From: TMED-70 sp036164085
Lineage (GTDB): Bacteria; Chloroflexota; Dehalococcoidia; Lucifugimonadales; Lucifugimonadaceae
Assembly (NCBI GenBank): GCA_036164085.1
Contig: JAYZJV010000060.1
Coordinates: forward strand, 1 to 7,458
Direction: 5' to 3'
Length of the DNA stretch: 7,458 nt
Shown: piece after piece, positions 6,618-7,458 of the stretch
Position numbering within the stretch: the first letter of the stretch is position 1
Layout of the letters: each line of letters opens with the position of its first letter
The notes under the pieces: model-generated
Seen by the model: the letters and a program-made list of their open reading frames with translations, nothing else
Told to the model about the DNA's origin: nothing
Databases searched by the model: none
Made by a program: the position numbers and the translations under genes

Positions 6618-7458
6618 ATGAACCCTTTTTCAGCCTTAGTAATTAAGGACTTTAGAACGTATTGGCTTGGATCTTTATTTGCTATGTTCGGACATAGATT
6701 AATAATCGTAGCAATATCACTGTTAATTTATCGTCTAACAGGATCTGCTCTTAGCTTGGGAATTGTCGCTGCATCAACAGCTATTCCTATAATGTTTTTC
6801 AATTTTTTAGGTGGAGTCATAGCAGATAAATATAATGTGAGAAGAATATTAACGTTTTTATCTTTAATTATTTCAATAATTCTAATTGGACTTGGTTACC
6901 TTGATTATTCAAATAATATAGAGCCAATTCATGTTTACATATGTTCTATTGCTTTAGGAATTCTTTTAGGAATTGACTTCCCCGCAAGAAATTCTTATTT
7001 TCCAAAAATAATACCTGAAAAATATCTTCGTTCTGGAGTTTCTTTAAATGGGGCTACAATGGCAGGTTCAAGTGTTGTAGTTCCAACAATAGGAGGTTTA
7101 CTGATTTCTTATTATGGATCATCTATAGGAATATTTTTATCAGCATCTGGTTATGCTGTAATGTGTCTTTCGACCTTTTTTCTTCCTGATGCAAAAAATG
7201 ATTCGGAAAGTTCTAACAATTTAAAATTCTTTTTTGAAGGGGTTTCATTCATTCTGAAAAACGAATTATTTTTTTACATGATTTTGCTAACTTATTTTAC
7301 AAATTTCTTTATTTTTGGATATATTCAAGCTCTTCCTGCATTTATAGATTTATTTGATGGTGGTGCTAGAGAATTAGGATTTATGTTTTCATCCGCAGGA
7401 TTAGGAGCATTATCTGGGTTACTAACTGCAGGAAAAGTAAACATAAATCATAATCTAG
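6618..7458 (+). CDS. MFS_3-family transporter, EntS/efflux-like (C-terminus cut by window edge)
   Basis: This is an inner-membrane major facilitator protein. 280 codons are visible from ATG 6618 to the window edge, with no stop. It starts MNPFSALVIKDFRTYWLGSL and continues with YRLTGSALSLGIV (38-50) and GGVIADKYNVRRI (65-77), the loop 2-3 motif. GIDFPARNSYFPKIIP (118-133) follows, matching the gxxxPARxxxxPxLVP motif of the MFS_3 group that includes enterobactin exporter EntS. Six helices, a polar loop (about 190-203) and the start of the second half are visible, and about 120 residues should be missing. The gene begins 12 bases after the ThDP stop with only a weak A-rich ribosome site, so it is probably co-transcribed. 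The group is mostly annotated as exporters, so it might export an aldehyde or acyloin product or a toxic intermediate, or be an operon passenger. It is not closely related to the MFS protein at the left edge. Confidence 0.88.
   Translation, partial: MNPFSALVIKDFRTYWLGSLFAMFGHRLIIVAISLLIYRLTGSALSLGIVAASTAIPIMFFNFLGGVIADKYNVRRILTFLSLIISIILIGLGYLDYSNNIEPIHVYICSIALGILLGIDFPARNSYFPKIIPEKYLRSGVSLNGATMAGSSVVVPTIGGLLISYYGSSIGIFLSASGYAVMCLSTFFLPDAKNDSESSNNLKFFFEGVSFILKNELFFYMILLTYFTNFFIFGYIQALPAFIDLFDGGARELGFMFSSAGLGALSGLLTAGKVNINHNL

Overview
This window holds six protein genes in two divergent transcription units, packed around one 162-base intergenic region (3100-3261). The DNA is clearly AT-rich, with AGA arginine codons and A/T-ending codons throughout. 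Several genes have Shine-Dalgarno sites (AGGAG, GGAG, GGTGA), and genes are spaced by -1 to +53 bases. This points to a bacterium with a compact, low-GC genome. A free-living marine heterotroph is a plausible guess: some marine lineages, such as SAR202-type Chloroflexota, are known for many enolase-superfamily paralogues. Nothing in the window fixes the taxon.

Left arm, read leftward from 3099: (1) a mandelate racemase-type enolase-superfamily enzyme, (2) a HpcH/HpaI-type metal-dependent aldolase, and (3) a 12-helix MFS transporter that runs off the left edge. The stop codon of gene 1 lies in the ribosome binding site of gene 2, and the stop of gene 2 shares a base with the start of gene 3, so the three form a tight operon. 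The same three families make up known acid-sugar loci such as E. coli rhmD/rhmT/rhmA (L-rhamnonate) and the galactarate/glucarate genes. The expected flow is uptake of a hydroxy- or sugar acid, dehydration to a 2-keto-3-deoxy acid, then retro-aldol cleavage to pyruvate (or a similar oxo-acid) plus an aldehyde. The substrate cannot be read from the sequence.

Right arm, read rightward from 3262: (4) a benzoylformate-decarboxylase-like thiamine diphosphate (ThDP) enzyme, (5) a second, clearly different full-length ThDP enzyme closer to the acetolactate synthase/decarboxylase group, and (6) an MFS_3-type transporter cut by the right edge. Each ThDP protein has its own cofactor-activating glutamate and its own GDG...NN diphosphate motif, so they are two complete enzymes, not the split halves of one.

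The intergenic region contains a perfect 6-bp inverted repeat with a 5-base spacer. It overlaps candidate -35 elements for both directions, which fits one regulator controlling both arms. No regulator gene is inside the window. Taken together, this looks like a catabolic island in which an acid-sugar dehydratase/aldolase branch is paired with two ThDP enzymes that could decarboxylate or ligate the same 2-oxo acid or aldehyde intermediates. I know of no characterised pathway with this exact gene set. No tRNA, rRNA, CRISPR, insertion sequence or confident terminator was seen. No gene-free stretch exceeds 300 bases.
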